Below are positions 1 through 11,552 of a DNA stretch of 64,000 nt, one piece after another. The translations under genes and the position numbers were made by a program. A model generated the notes under the pieces. That model ran no database searches and was not told the DNA's origin. It was given only the letters and a program-made list of their open reading frames with translations. The stretch is from Lineus longissimus (taxonomy: Eukaryota > Nemertea > Pilidiophora > Heteronemertea > Lineidae), in NCBI RefSeq assembly GCF_910592395.1, contig NC_088321.1, positions 4,338,001-4,402,000 of the forward strand, written 5' to 3'. Position 1 is the stretch's first letter, and each line of letters begins with the position of its first letter.

Positions 1-1
1 G

Positions 2-2280
2 ACACGGAGGGCTCATCAAATCACTGCTGCATCGCTGTATTGTCTTCAGAGACAAGCGTTTGAGATGGAAGAAGAAACTTCAGCTGATAGTGATACGTTC
101 TCTGATTCGGCCTTCACTGCATGGTGCGAAAATATGTGTCTTTCCCATCCCATGTTTCAATTCTGGAGCATAGTTTTGGAACTAGAGTTAAATCTCCTGG
201 CTTTCGTTCGAGCCCTCAGCACATCCGACTTCGATTTGTATGTTGAGTCTATGGCTCAACTTGCTCCATGGTTCTTTGCTTTGGACCATGTGCACTATGC
301 TCGGTGGGTTCCTGTGCACATAAGGGACATGACTAACCTCCGTCAGAGATGTCCTGAGGTTTATGAACATTTCATGGGTGGTGCGTTTACCTCAAATAAG
401 ACTGGAAATTCATTCTCTGCAATCGGACTCGACCAAGCGCATGAGCAGATGAATACGCTGGTCAAGGGAGATGGAGGAGCCATCGGGTTAACCGAGAACC
501 CTGGAGCCCTACGACGCTGGATGGTGGCAGGACCACAGTTGTCCGCAATCATTGCAGAGTACGAAGACAGTATTGACCCACACCCCGACAGCGACCATGG
601 CAAACATCATGAGCAGAGCGACAGCAGACAGAGGACCTTCTCCCAGGACGTACGTGCCTTCGTCACTACCGTGGAGGAATTGGGGAATCCGTTTCTTGAT
701 CGTAGCAATGACCTTCTCACCATCGATACTCAAGTCGGGAACGAACAGTATTCATCCTTCATCAATGAAAGACTGTTAAAAAACGACAAAGCAATAAGTG
801 CCACAATACCAAGAAATGCGCTCCCGCTGTTCAGCAGGCCTAACAAGAAGGCTCCATCAAAGGACAAGGAAAAGCTAACCACGTTTATATATCGCCAGTC
901 AATCACGAGAAGGTGACCTTCAGGAGTTTTTCAAGCACGAGAATCAGCAGTACCCACCATCGCTGTCTTCGTCCGGAAAACTTCGACAGGGGAAAAAGTC
1001 TGATCTTGTGGGATGCCTCGAGTCCAAGATCGATTCAGCCGTCTCCAACACCCCATCTGTTGAGGTAAAAGTTCTTGATGGCGCAGCTGTAGTACATCTT
1101 CTGCCAGTTGGGGAATCTAGGACATTCGGAGAATATGCCAAGGATGTTTTCATTCCACATGTGTCAGCACAGCTAGAGAAGACGAGTCGAGTTGATCTTG
1201 TTTGGGACATTTACCTGAAAGACAGTCTGAAACTTTCAACCCGAGAAAATAGAGGAACCGGAGCACGCAGACGAGTGTCTTGTAATGCCAAGCTTCCAGG
1301 TCATTGGAAAAACTTCTTGCGCAAGATGAAAATAAAGAGGAACTCTTCCAGTTTCTGGGAAAGCAGTTGGCTTCTAAAGACACTGGAGACAAATCATCAT
1401 CTCCACCTTGAGCGAGGCTGTTGTTACCTCAGTTATGGATCAGAATACGGACGCACTACAGCCATGTTCCCATGAGGAGGCGGACACAAGAATCTTCCTT
1501 CATGTCAAAGATGCAATGAATTCCGGCTTCAAAACAGTGATCATTAGAACAGTGTATACAGATGTTGTTGTATTAGCTGTTGCTAACTTTCAGAACTTTG
1601 CAAATCTTGAACAACTGTGGATAGCTTTTGGGACGGGCAAGGATTTTCGTTATATTCCTGTCCACGAGATTGCAAGTGCAGTAGGCCCTCAGGTTGCACA
1701 CGGATTGCTGTTTTTTCATGCCTTCACGGGCTCGGACAACACATCGTACTTTGCCAACTATGGTAAGAAGTCCGCATGGAACACGTGGCTTGTGTGGCCT
1801 GAAATCACAGAGACTTACGTACGCCACTCGTCGCCAACACCCAACCCGCCTGAGGATGTGATCCAGCAACTGGAACGGTTTACAGTGTTGCTGTACTGCA
1901 GGACAAGTGACGAGGTGTCTGTGAATTCAGCTAGGATGACATTGTTCTCGAAAATGTCGAGAAACATCGACAACATACCACCAACGAGGGCCTCCCTTGT
2001 ACAGCACGTCAGTAGAGCCACCTACCAGGCAGGACATGTTTGGGGCCAGTCCTTGGAAAAGAGCCCATTGGTACCGACACCAACTGACTGGGGTTGGAAA
2101 CCATCTCAGAGTGGTTACAAGCCGAAGTGGACAACATTACCTGCAGCTGAAGAGGCATGTCACGAACTCATCTCCTGTAAACGCACCAAGTCATGCAAAG
2201 GAAACTGGAAATTCTTCAAGAAGAACTTTGACGGTGGTTGAACTGCACTCTGCAAGTGTGGTGGCAGTTGCTATAAGGTC
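2..2280 (+). pseudogene. Decayed repeat-associated protein gene with C-terminal CXC-like tail
   Basis: The reading frame is open from the window edge, so the 5' part is missing. Three blocks follow one another in different frames. Block one (to 916) holds a DHVHYARWVPVHIRDM motif. Block two (about 917-1400) holds ESRTFGEYAKDVFIPHV and VDLVWDIYLKDSLK. Block three (1408-2241) holds HEEADTRIFLHV, TDVVVLAV, FHAFTGSDNTSYF and LVQHVSRATYQAGHVWGQ. After the stop at 2239 the same frame continues with TALCKCGGSCYK, which completes a tesmin/TSO1-like CXC cysteine pattern. I recognise this block order as a protein family found in many copies in invertebrate genomes. Its function is not established, and transposon origin is an inference. 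At least two frameshifts and an internal stop make this copy a pseudogene. Confidence is high for the family and low for any function. Confidence 0.7.
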
Positions 2281-2289
2281 TAGCGATTT

Positions 2290-2460
2290 AGGGATGTTAT
2301 GTTTTGAAAATATCAATCATTAACATTTTAAGACATAGACATAGACACTTACATGGACATTCTGTTTTGAAAATATCAATCATTAACATTTTGAGACATT
2401 ATGGACATTCTGTTTTGAAAATATCAATCATTGAGACATTGACACAGACCCTTATATGGA
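2290..2460. repeat. Short tandem repeat, unit about 60 bp
   Basis: Three imperfect units share the core GTTTTGAAAATATCAATCATT, separated by gacattatggacatt-type spacers. It lies directly after the CXC-family pseudogene and has no coding content. Confidence 0.7.
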
Positions 2461-2564
2461 CATTCGTAGGGACCGGTGTGATATGCTTTCCTTTTAAAAA
2501 GGTGAATAATTTTATGCAATGGTGACTGATGTAATTGCATTTTCACAGATTTAAAATATAGTGG

Positions 2565-3110
2565 CCACCTTGAAATCCAAGATGACCGCCATCTGACCGA
2601 ATTTCTGATGCTTCCAAAATATTCCATGATATCGAAAACATGGGTAGAGGCGCTCGTTTTTCCATCCTAAGTGCTTTAGAACGGGAGATATGGACGACAC
2701 TAGATTATTTTGGCGGCCGTCTTGGAATTCAAGATGGCGGCCACTTGGGGGCGTATTTTGGGGGTCTATTATTTAATGACTTACATATACTCTGTAGACG
2801 CAGTGAGCGTTAGAATTTTGTTTCTGACACTTATAGTGTTAGAGACACAGAGGAATGTCAAAAACATGGCGGCCATCTTGAAATTCAAGATGGCCGCCAT
2901 CTGACCGAATTTCTGATGCCCCGAAAATGTTCCTTGATATTGAAAACATGGGTATAGGCGCTCGATTTTCGATCCTAAGTGCTTTACTGGAGATATGGAC
3001 AAAACTAGGTAATTTTTGGCGGCCATTTTGGAATTCAAGATGGCGGCCACCAGGGGCCGTAATTTTTTGGGGTCCATTTTTTTTAATGATCCTTATGTGC
3101 TATAATACCG
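2565..3110. repeat. Tandem repeat, period about 308 bp, with internal palindrome
   Basis: The block beginning GATGACCGCCATCTGACC at 2581 recurs at 2889 (GATGGCCGCC...), giving a period near 308 bp. Each unit also carries a second GGCGGCC...AATTCAAGATGGCGGCC block (about 2720 and 3019). The junction at about 2865-2900 is a near-perfect palindrome around CTTGAAATTCAAG. The ORFs here read through repeat and are not considered coding. Confidence 0.75.
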
Positions 3111-3159
3111 CTCTGCAAAATTTCATGCTTTCTTGAAGAAGTGTACGATTCTGGTGAAA

Positions 3160-4116
3160 AATATCCCTTAGCCGCTCTACTAAAACCAGCCATTAAGAAA
3201 TTCACCTTCAGAAAGACAATGGCATCGTACATCGATCAACAGTGGCAAACTGACCTGGTTGACATGCAGATAATTTCAGTGTAAGAATAAAGGATTCAGA
3301 TTCATTTTAACAGTCATACTCGTTGATCTATTCAGTCGTTACGCTTGGGCTGTGGCAGTGAAGAGTAAGAGAGGAGAAGAAATCAGAGATGCATTTAAAG
3401 TGATTTTTAAAGAGGTGATACCGGACAAAGATTCAATTAGATGACGGTACAGAACTCTACAACAAGCACTTCAAGCAACTTTTAACAGAAAATGACATAG
3501 AACGGTTCTCCTCAATATCTGACAAGAGGGCAGCAGTCGCAGAGAGATTCAACAGGACTTCAACAGGACGAATAAAATGTGGAGGTGTTTCACTGCTAAG
3601 GAGACTGACAAGTGGATAGATGTTCTGGATGACTTGGTCAGTGGCTACAATAATACGTGTCACTCATCAACAGGAATGAAACCAATAGACGCCAGAAAGA
3701 TCGAAAACGAAGGAGCAGTATGGTACAACCTTTACGGTCTTCACCTCAAAGAGACATTTGGTGATCCTAAGTACAAAGTAGGTGACAGTGTAACAATTTC
3801 AAAGTACAAGGCCATTTTCAATAAAGGCTACCTACCAAACTTCACTGAGGAAGTATTCCAAATCAAACAGATAATCTTCACTCATCCTATTGTCAACAAG
3901 CTTGAAGATAACCTCAAGGAGGAAATTCAAGGATATTTCTACGAAGAGGAATTCAGTTATGTTAATAATCCTGATCAACTAGAGTACGAGATAGAGAAGA
4001 TATTAAGATACAAGACCAGTAAAGGCAAGAAATATGGATTAGTGAAGTGGAAGGGCTACAGTGATAAATTCAATGAATGGTTGCCAATTTCAGACATAAA
4101 AAGCCTGAAAACATAA
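3160..4116 (+). pseudogene. Polinton/Maverick-type integrase with C-terminal chromodomain (broken)
   Basis: This is a retrovirus-like DDE integrase of the type carried by Polinton (Maverick) self-synthesising DNA transposons. The catalytic core is frameshifted: WQTDLVDMQ holds the first Asp (about 3245), DDGTELYN the second (about 3445) and AVAERFNRT the Glu (about 3540). From 3577 one open frame of 179 codons carries IDVLDDLVSGYNNTCHSS, then YKVGDSVTISKYKAIFNKGYL. It ends with a chromodomain, YEIEKILRYKTSKGKKYGLVKWKGYSDKFNEWLP (residues about 138-172), containing the usual aromatic residues. Two or more frameshifts upstream of 3577 make the enzyme inactive. The chromodomain and YNN/GYLPNFTEE motifs separate it from retroviral and Gypsy integrases. 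The neighbouring AT-rich ORFs at 4331-5484 fit Polinton context. Confidence 0.85.
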
Positions 4117-4330
4117 AAACATAATTTAAAAACTTTTTATCCTTTAAATGGAGAGTCAAATGGAAGGACAGATATTTAACGATAATTATGTTATAAAGCA
4201 ATTGAACTGTTTACTAGTTTTATTTTTACATATAAGTTAATTACACCAGAAGACCTAGAAAGAACCTTCAGATCAGGACATAGTCCTCAGCAACAAAGTT
4301 GTATGTAAGTATCATTTATCTAAATAAATG

Positions 4331-4668
4331 AATAGAACTTGGGGATACACCAAGAGACCAAAGAATAGGAAAAAAAGATTAGAACAGTTTTAGAGCTAGA
4401 GGAACTAGAAAAGAAAGATGAGTTATCAAATCATGAGGCATCAAATCATGAGTTATCGAATCATGAGACATCAAGACATGAATTATCAAACAATAAACCA
4501 GTAGTAGCACCAATTGTTGATATTAAACCCATTGTGACTAAATTGTGATTAGACCGACTGGTTCTAGATCAATTAGATCGAGCGAAGCTCTCATGACAAG
4601 GTCAGGATCTACTAATGCTACAGACAGACATAGTAATGCTTCTGTTGATTCTAGCTTTTCGCATTAAT
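4331..4668 (+). pseudogene. Polinton-associated low-complexity protein (broken)
   Basis: A frame starting ATG at 4331 (MNRTWGYTKRPKNRKK) breaks at an A7 run near 4375. It continues one frame over as a Glu/Lys-rich stretch followed by about five degenerate SNHE repeats and ends at 4549. A further frame rich in Ser/Thr/Arg runs to a stop at 4668, just ahead of the next ORF. No known domain is visible. Assignment to the Polinton rests on position between the integrase and the membrane-type protein and on similar base composition. Confidence 0.4.
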
Positions 4669-4671
4669 TAA

Positions 4672-5484
4672 ATGGAAGACAGAAGTAGGCTTTATCCAGA
4701 TGTAAATCACCAAGATATGATCGATGAAGAGAATAACCAGCCTATCGTGACGAAGTCCAACTTAAACCCTCATTGTTTGAATCCTCCTGATTTGAACCCT
4801 GATAATTTGAATCCTCATAATTTGAATCCTCATAATTTGAATCCTCATAATTTGAATCCTCATAATTTGAATCCTCATAATTTGAATCCTCATAATTTGA
4901 ATCCTCATAATTTGAATCCTCAGGGTTTCAGACGTAATCAAATCAGTGAAGTTAAAAAGTTCTTTGAAGCTGAGATTGAATGCAGACGAAAAACATTTAT
5001 GAAATACAAGAAAGCTTTTGATGTAATTACTGGGTTTAGACATGCCCTAAGTTTAACAAGTGTGGCTATTGGCTATGCTGGTATTTCAGCAGTAGCAGGA
5101 GTCATCACTGCTCCAATAGGTTTTGCTTTGGGTGGTGTGACACTAGCAAGTGCCATTATTCATCACTACTTAGTTTTCAGAAGAAGAACATACTTAGGAA
5201 AATTGAAAAGCATGAGAAGATATCACAATTGGCCATTTCCAAATTTAACACTATCAATGATTTGGTCAGTAAAGCATGAACAGATTCGTTCATATCTACA
5301 GAAGAATTCAGTTTAATCCTCAAGAAGAAGGAGAAGTGCATTTCCTTGAAGAATGCCATTAGAAAGAAACAAAAGGAGGCTAGTTCTGATGCCAGTTTTG
5401 ACTTAGAAACCCTTAAGAAGACTTTTTTAGAGGAAGGGAAAAAACTAGCACAGACAGAGATGTTACAGAAATTAAAAAGCAAGT
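4672..5484 (+). pseudogene. Polinton-associated membrane-type protein with HNLNP repeats (frameshifted)
   Basis: The ATG at 4672 opens a 214-codon frame ending at 5316. Residues about 38-82 consist of eight or so LNPHN/LNPDN pentapeptide repeats encoded by a 15-bp microsatellite. Residues about 120-165 are hydrophobic (IGYAGISAVAGVITAPIGFALGGVTLASAII) and would form one or two membrane helices rich in Gly. Near 5260 the original frame is lost. In the +1 frame sequence resumes as FSLILKKKEKCISLKNAI and ends LAQTEMLQKLKSK at 5484, a Lys/Glu-rich probable coiled coil. So the native protein was about 270 residues. Function is unknown, and membership in the Polinton is inferred from position 550 bp after the integrase. 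Confidence 0.5.
4795..4923. repeat. 15-bp coding microsatellite
   Basis: About eight nearly perfect copies of CCTCATAATTTGAAT lie inside the membrane-type Polinton ORF. The unit length is a multiple of three, so copy-number changes keep the frame and simply add pentapeptides. Confidence 0.9.
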
Positions 5485-5489
5485 AATAC

Positions 5490-6485
5490 ATCATCATTAT
5501 TATCATCACTACTATAATGGACGTATAGAGCTGAAATAGTTTGTCACACATCTCCTCCGTCAGTTCAGATCGGATGACCTCGAAACTTTTCCTGAAAGTC
5601 GTGGTTGATATGGAGATGCACCTCGCCGGCTAAAATGGGTAAACTTTGCAGCAATCTCGAAGAAATAGCATTTTTTGTTCTTTCTATATATAGGCATACT
5701 CATGAACATAAGGGGCCTTTTCAGCAGGTCTGATTTGCATATGGAGCCATCTATTAAATCAAAAGTGTGGGATTATACAAAAATAAGCCGGGAAAGTATT
5801 GGGGCCACTATATGTTTAAAGCATTCATCCATTTCCGCAATTTTCCCCCTTTATTTTGGTCGTACTCTTTCACCTTACATTGTTAATCGCTCTTAATTTA
5901 TACGTATAAGTACTGTATGGAATTCATCACGTGATACACGTCACATAATAACAAACCGCCTCACCCGACCCAAGCACTGGACACAAAGTAGCGCACAGCT
6001 CCCTATATGAATACCCGGGGCAAATATAAAATATAATATAAAATTCCCGATTAACATTTCTTTACTGCAATAAAAACAGGCTAACCACTACAGATTAACA
6101 AGTAAGTGAGTGTTCCGGAACGAGTGGAGTCCGCGCAGAGGGTGTCGAAAAAACCCTAAGCGAACTACTCCCACTATGCTCGCAGTGTTTGTTGTACTAA
6201 GTTTGTAACTTCACGCCATTGCCTCTTCACCATTCACGAAATAGTTCATCAAAATGGAGTGGAATTTGATTTTTTCGGTCACAACCCCTCAGACCAATCA
6301 ACCCATATCACCCAGATTGTCCCAATCATCAAAATCAAGACAACATCACAACCCCCAGACATATCATTTCATTTCACCCAAATTGCCCCAACCCCACAGT
6401 AAGCCAACACCCTAATACAACCCGCCCCACGGGTATTATGCTTTTTTTTAATATACAACAAACATTACCTTCATATGTAAGGTAA
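5490..6485. other. AT-rich stretch with no recognisable gene
   Basis: A short ATC/ATT-rich run at 5487-5512 ends the Polinton-like section. The remainder has only short chance frames and a pyrimidine/CA-rich stretch at about 6290-6430. I see no exon, RNA gene or repeat boundary here. Confidence 0.4.
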
Positions 6486-6834
6486 GATCAGTGGCGTAGT
6501 GGTTAGAGCACCGGGCTCATAATCAGGAGGTCGTGGGTTCCATTCTCGAAAGGGTCACTGCTGTTTCGTCTTTGTGTCTTTGAGCAAGGCACTTAACCTA
6601 CTTGCTTCTCTCCACCCAGGAGTAGATGGGTACCTAGCTGGCAGAGTTGGCACACTATGAATGTTAGTCCTGAGCGCTGTATAGCTGCAGCTCGGACATG
6701 TAATACTCCCAGAGAGTAGAGCTTGAACCAAGAATGTACAGGCCAATAGCTAGGGGTAATAATGTGAAGCGCTTTGAGCGACTGAAACCAGTTGGATTTA
6801 GCGCTATATAAGTCTCACAATTATTATTATTATA
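6486..6834 (+). mobile_element. tRNA-derived SINE, full length
   Basis: The head, GATCAGTGGCGTAGTGGTTA followed by GAGCACC and an anticodon-loop-like CTCATAA, resembles elongator tRNA-Met with a pol III A box. GTCGTGGGTTCCATTCTC is a slightly mutated B box. A body of about 200 bp follows, then a conserved tail block (GTGAAGCGCTTTGAGCGAC, GCGCTATATAAG) and an (ATT)n tail at 6819-6834. The same head and body occur at 26467 and 27214, which confirms a dispersed family. Host ORFs in this stretch are shadows of the SINE. Confidence 0.85.
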
Positions 6835-7059
6835 TGTTGAAGCCTCATATTTTGATGTCTCATATGTTGAAGCCTCAGTGCCACCTTATTCACTTTAATA
6901 ATAAGGACCTGGGGGCATCGCGTTTGCTGGCAAACGCTAGTATATCTTCTGCACGCTGGTGAAATCAGGTTGCTGGTAGTGTAATTGAATAGAATTGTAA
7001 AGAAGGAAGCTGATGATTGGAGTGGCTTTTATCATTATTTTGGGTAGTCTATTTCTATA

Positions 7060-7128
7060 GCGAGAAATGTCTACGTGAACTCGTTCAGCTGGTAGAGAGG
7101 TCACAAGATATTTCCAAGTTTTACAACA
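7060..7128 (+). repeat. Left remnant of the 157-bp minisatellite
   Basis: AATGTCTACGTGAACTCGTTC and the following GTAGAGAGGTCACAAG-like sequence to TTTTACAAC match the second half of the minisatellite unit that fills 9035-10260. The repeat is interrupted at 7129 by the 1.9-kb element and resumes on its other side. Confidence 0.7.
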
Positions 7129-9034
7129 ACAAGAGTCCCAAGGGCCTGGCGCTCAGCTGAGTAAGCAGATACAATTCATAGTTTAGCAGTTTTACTGATA
7201 CTTTTAGATAGATTTGGCAAGGACTATATAGTTACAATAACCATGGATGCTTCAATTTGTCAACTGTGAAAGATGTAAGTGACATCACATGAAGTAATGC
7301 TGTGCGAGTGCGACATTTCCAATAGAGCCAGGATCTATGTCACAGTGACACACGGACAGGATTGGTTTTCCTTCTGGTATCAAAATTGATGTCCTCATAC
7401 TAGTATGTCCTGAAAAGGTATTTGGACACTTACATGATCATTGTACCATTGAGCTTGGGTCTGGTGCAATACAAACTTGAAATTGGGGGTTAGTGGATTT
7501 AGCAAAGTATTTGGGATGCCCTGTATGTGAAGAAGTAAGATAAAGAGGTGCTTAAGAAAATTAACTTTATTGGTAAAAGATTTTATTGGTAAAAGATTGA
7601 CCTGACCTGCAGGTGATTGGAACTTAACAAAGGCTGATTGCAATCATGGAGTAAATTATATAAGAATCACTGATTTGGCAAAGATTATTACAAGACGTCA
7701 AGATGGAAAGTGATTGTACAGTGTTGGCTGTAGCACCTGGTGACTCCAGGAGGAACATGTGAGTCAGCTGGCGTGTTGCCAAATCCGGACCTACTTTCCG
7801 TCAATGCTGAATACGTCGATGAGAGCTCTCGAACTATCATTCCATGCAAAAAATGGCAATGACAACACCACTAATAACTTCAAATTATTTTCCGGTTATG
7901 ATAACACAACACGCATCTTCATGATCATGATCTTTCTCAAACTAACTGAATGACATAATCGCCTTGGACGCACAACCACATTTCAATACGCCCCGACGAT
8001 CGACACATCCATTCGATTCGATAACACTCGATACAGTTTGATAAATAAACAAAGTTTTCGTGCTTTTAGCTGTCAACATCAATGGCTATAATATACTTCT
8101 GCAGAATAGTAGAACTAATAGAACTAATTTCCGAAGTTTCCAATAGTTTGAACACAAATCAGAACATCACCCACCAGCTGGACTCAGATCTGCATAAATT
8201 ACGATAAATAATGAGGTCGTCGCTTCAATCTCGCAAAGAAAGTTGACTCCATTCGAAGGTTGTTTTGACCAAATTCCGTTGAACTCATCGTTATGAGGGC
8301 ATTTGAACACATTCTCGTTGATCTTTTCTATAAACGTGTGAAGTTTCGTACCAAAAAAATACATTTCCGTAAAGGCTTAGATAAGAAAATTTGTCACTTA
8401 CAAAATCATCGCTCCGGTAGAAATAAAAAGGTCACCGCCATTTTCTTAATGATAGTACTCCAGGTAACCTCGACCGCGCAGTGGAGGGTCGAGCCGCCTC
8501 GTCAATTTACCCCAGACGAGCCGCTCATACAGTGGATGCACTGGCAATACCAGCAGTCCGGTATTCCCTGGTTCGAGGTTTTCATGTCAGTTCGTGGCGG
8601 GAAATTTAAAGCGGAATCATCTGGGGTCAAACAACAGTTTTGCTCACTACCGCCAACTGGTGATATAAATCGACACTAATCTATTTTATATCAAAACTTC
8701 TGTATCATGAAGACCTTTTCAACTTTATTTCAAGCTTTTATCTGCTCGAATAGAGCGTCAAAAAATAGTTTTTTCATTTACGCATTTTGTCCCCTGGGGA
8801 GCTGAATTTGAGTCGAATCGCCCAAATTTTTTCCGTAAGCAACATTTTCTGCGGTGTTTATAAGCAAGACTAGATTTGAAGTGTCTCGGTTGTATGATTC
8901 CAAAATGCCCAACTTTGTCTACAGATGGCTAGATGGAAGGATGGCAGGATGGATGGAAGGATGGAAGGACGGACACCAATCGAATAGCTATTTGACTAGC
9001 TCCGCTGACTTTGTCAGCTGAGCTAAAAAGGCCG
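7129..9034 (+). mobile_element. 1.9-kb nonautonomous element, copy 1 (GGCCCAAGGGCC / AGCTCAGCTG family)
   Basis: The left end, CCCAAGGGCCTGGCGCTCAG, is rich in short hairpins. The right end, CGCTGACTTTGTCAGCTGAG, also folds back on itself. The sequence is nearly identical, apart from small indels, to 23498-25365. A third member with the same ends lies inverted at 30132-33453. ORFs of 64, 65 and 128 codons recur in both forward copies, but their differences are not obviously constrained and none matches a family I know. Hairpin ends, no transposase and association with minisatellites fit Helentron-associated (HINE-like) elements. That classification is inference. Confidence 0.7.
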
Positions 9035-10260
9035 CCAGTCGGCCATCTTGAATGCAAAATCAGCCATTATCGAACTTGGCCCTTGACATTCACCCCATAC
9101 ACGTGCACACTAAATATGAAATGTCTAGGTGAACTTGTTCAGAATATAGAGAGGTCACAAGGCATTTCCAAGTTTTACAACAAAACGGCCGCGAGTCGGC
9201 CAACTTGAATGCGAAATCAGCCATGATCGAACTTTGCCATGATATTCACCCCATACACGTACACACCAAATATGAAATGTCTAGGTGAACTCGTTTATAA
9301 TGTAGAGAGGTCACGAGGCATTTCTAAGTTGTACAACAAAAAGGCCGCGAGTCGGCCATCTTGAGTGCGAAATCAGCCATCATCGAACTTGGCGTTGATA
9401 TTCAACAAATACACATGCACACTAAATATGAAATGTCTAGGTGAACTCGTTCAGAATTTTGAGAGGTCACAAGGCATTTCCAAGTTTTACAACAAAATGG
9501 CCACTAGTCGGCCATCTTGAATGCAAAATCAGCCATTATCGAAGTTGCCCTAGATATTCACCCCATACACGTACACACCAAATATGAAATGGCTAGGTGA
9601 ACTCGTTCAGAATGTAGAGAGGTCACAAGGCATTTCCAAGTTTTACAACAAAACGACCGCCAGTCGGCCATCTTGAATGCGAAATCAGCCATTATTGAAT
9701 TTTGCCTTGATATTCACCCCATACACGTGCACACCAATTGACCAAATATGAAATGTCTAGGTGATTTCGTTCAAAATGTAGAGTGGTCACAAGGCATTTC
9801 TAAGTTTTACAACAAAAAGGCCGCCAGTCGGCCATCTTGAGTGTGAAATTAGCCATTGTGAAACTTGGCCTTGATATTCACCCGATACACGTGCACACTA
9901 AATATGAAATGTCTAGGCGAACTCGTTCAGAATGTAGAGAGGTCACAAGGCATTTGCAAATTTTACAACAAAATGGCCGACAGTCGGCCATCTTGAGTGC
10001 GAAATCAGCCATTATCGAACTTGGCCTTGATATTCACCCGATACACGTGCACACAAAATATGGCATGTCTAGGCGAACTTGTTCAGAATGTAGAGAGGTC
10101 ACAAGGGATTTGGAAGTTTTACAACAAAATGGCCGCCAGTCAGCCATCTTGAGTGCGAAATCAGCCATTATCGAACTTGGCCTTGATATTCACCCGATAC
10201 ACGTGGACACCAAATATGAAATGTCTAGGCGAACTCGTTCAGAATGTAGAGAAGTCACAA
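9035..10260. repeat. Minisatellite array, unit about 157 bp, eight units
   Basis: Each unit contains GCCAGTCGGCCATCTTGAAT, a block around CGAACTTGGCCTTGATATTC, CACGTGCACACCAAATATGA and GTAGAGAGGTCACAAGGCAT. The last three units keep one frame open for 143 codons because the units there happen to share length modulo three. The array is followed by GACGGACGGACGGAC and a direct duplication of AATATATNNGAACTTTCTCC, so the array is the internal part of a larger element. Confidence 0.9.
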
Positions 10261-10304
10261 GAGTGTGACATACAGACGGCCGGACGGCGAGACGGACGGA
10301 CGGA

Positions 10305-10402
10305 CAATCCTTATAAAAACAATATATTTGAACTTTCTCCAAAAGTGCGGATATAATAAAAACAATATATCCGAACTTTCTCCGAAAGTGCGGATATAAT
10401 TA
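10305..10402. repeat. Direct repeat of about 52 bp at the end of the minisatellite element
   Basis: TAAAAACAATATATTTGAAC followed by TTTCTCCAAAAGTGCGGATATAA is repeated once with few changes. It probably marks the right end of the minisatellite-bearing element. Confidence 0.7.
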
Positions 10403-10699
10403 AGTAAATGAATACTATTGAAAGGATGTACAAATTCATTCCTTTAAAAGAGTGCTTTAGTTTGGACAGTATTGAAGACCAGGGCCCGTATTCATAAAGC
10501 CACTTAATTCAAAGTGGGGCACCTAAAATGCATCTTAAGTTTAGGTGGGGTACTTACTTAAAATAAGTCATATTCATAAATATGCTTAAGTCAGGTTGCC
10601 CACTCAAATCGAATCTTAGATTTGAGACACCTCCGGGGCAGTCTTAACTCTAAGTGGACTGGTTCTTTCAGTTCATTTTTAGCACGGCGCTCATCGGAG

Positions 10700-11033
10700 A
10701 TGAGTTTGTTGATGTTGGCTTGGCAGCATGAAATTGCACACAGGCGTGCAATTCGCAGGAAAAGGGTTTTTCGTGATCGCCTCCATCCACAAGACTTCTA
10801 AAACGACTTATAATTATATCAGCGATATCGGTTTGATCAGCAAACATTATTCTTGTGAGGGATGACCACGAATCGGAAACTAGGAGGAATTACGCGCTAC
10901 CTCCTGAGTTAAAACTGCTTGCGACTCTCCGGTTTACAATTTTTACCCTTGCGGATCATTCCAACAGCTGGTGATACTGTCAACATTTCCAAACCAACCA
11001 CGAGTCGAGTAATTGCGAAGGTAACAACCTAAC
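10700..11033 (+). pseudogene. Harbinger transposase N-terminal fragment
   Basis: The frame from ATG 10700 reads HRRAIRRKRVFRDRLHP, then LYQRYRFDQQTLFL with in-frame stops. One frame over it continues as RRNYALPPELKLLATLRF, and in a third frame as AGDTVNISKPTTSRVIAKV. These are the N-terminal and helix-turn-helix-like segments that precede the DDE domain in Harbinger nucleases. No catalytic residue remains. At least three stops and two frameshifts are present. Confidence 0.7.
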
Positions 11034-11552
11034 TGAACCAAATTTCTGAAACAAGATGACACTCCTCAATTATCTGTTTTTATTATCATATTCTTCGATT
11101 TCACGGTATTATCAGTGTGGTCGATCGAATGCCTACAGTATTTGGATTCTAGGAGTGGAGATAATATGAGACGTTGGGAAGGGGATGAGGTCATCCTTAG
11201 GGGTATCCATTGCAGCCTTTATAGCTTATGACGCCATTTTTTAACCCTAACATCCCCGGGCAACGACGATACAATTGTGTACAGAAAAATGATTGGTAAT
11301 TTGCACTATTGAACACCCATGATCACTGAATAATGATATAATTTATAGGCAGAAATCAACAAGAAATGTGACAGGGATACATGATGCGTCGTTTGAAGAA
11401 AGATAAGTGTTACACTCAAACTTAAGCGGTCAACCTGGCTAAGTGGGGCGCTGAGTAGTTTTATGAATCTCATTTTAGGTGGGGAACTTTGGGAAGTTGA
11501 CCACTTAGGGTTTTATAGCACTTAAGTTAAGAACTTTTATAAATATGGGCCA
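11034..11552. other. Remainder of Harbinger derivative, no gene seen
   Basis: This is non-coding sequence between the transposase fragment and the right terminal inverted repeat. Only ACTTAAG-type subterminal repeats are recognisable after about 11410. Confidence 0.5.

Noticed and set aside
6291-6430. Possible CRISPR-like or satellite array in CA-rich sequence
   Set aside because: There is no regular spacing or conserved repeat, only base-composition bias.
8293-8679. 128-codon ORF, repeated at 24645-25031
   Set aside because: It recurs only because the element is duplicated. There is no family resemblance, no domain, and an overlapping ORF on the other strand is equally conserved.
9837-10268. 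143-codon ORF across the minisatellite
   Set aside because: It is a threefold repeat of the minisatellite unit and stays open only because unit lengths match modulo three.
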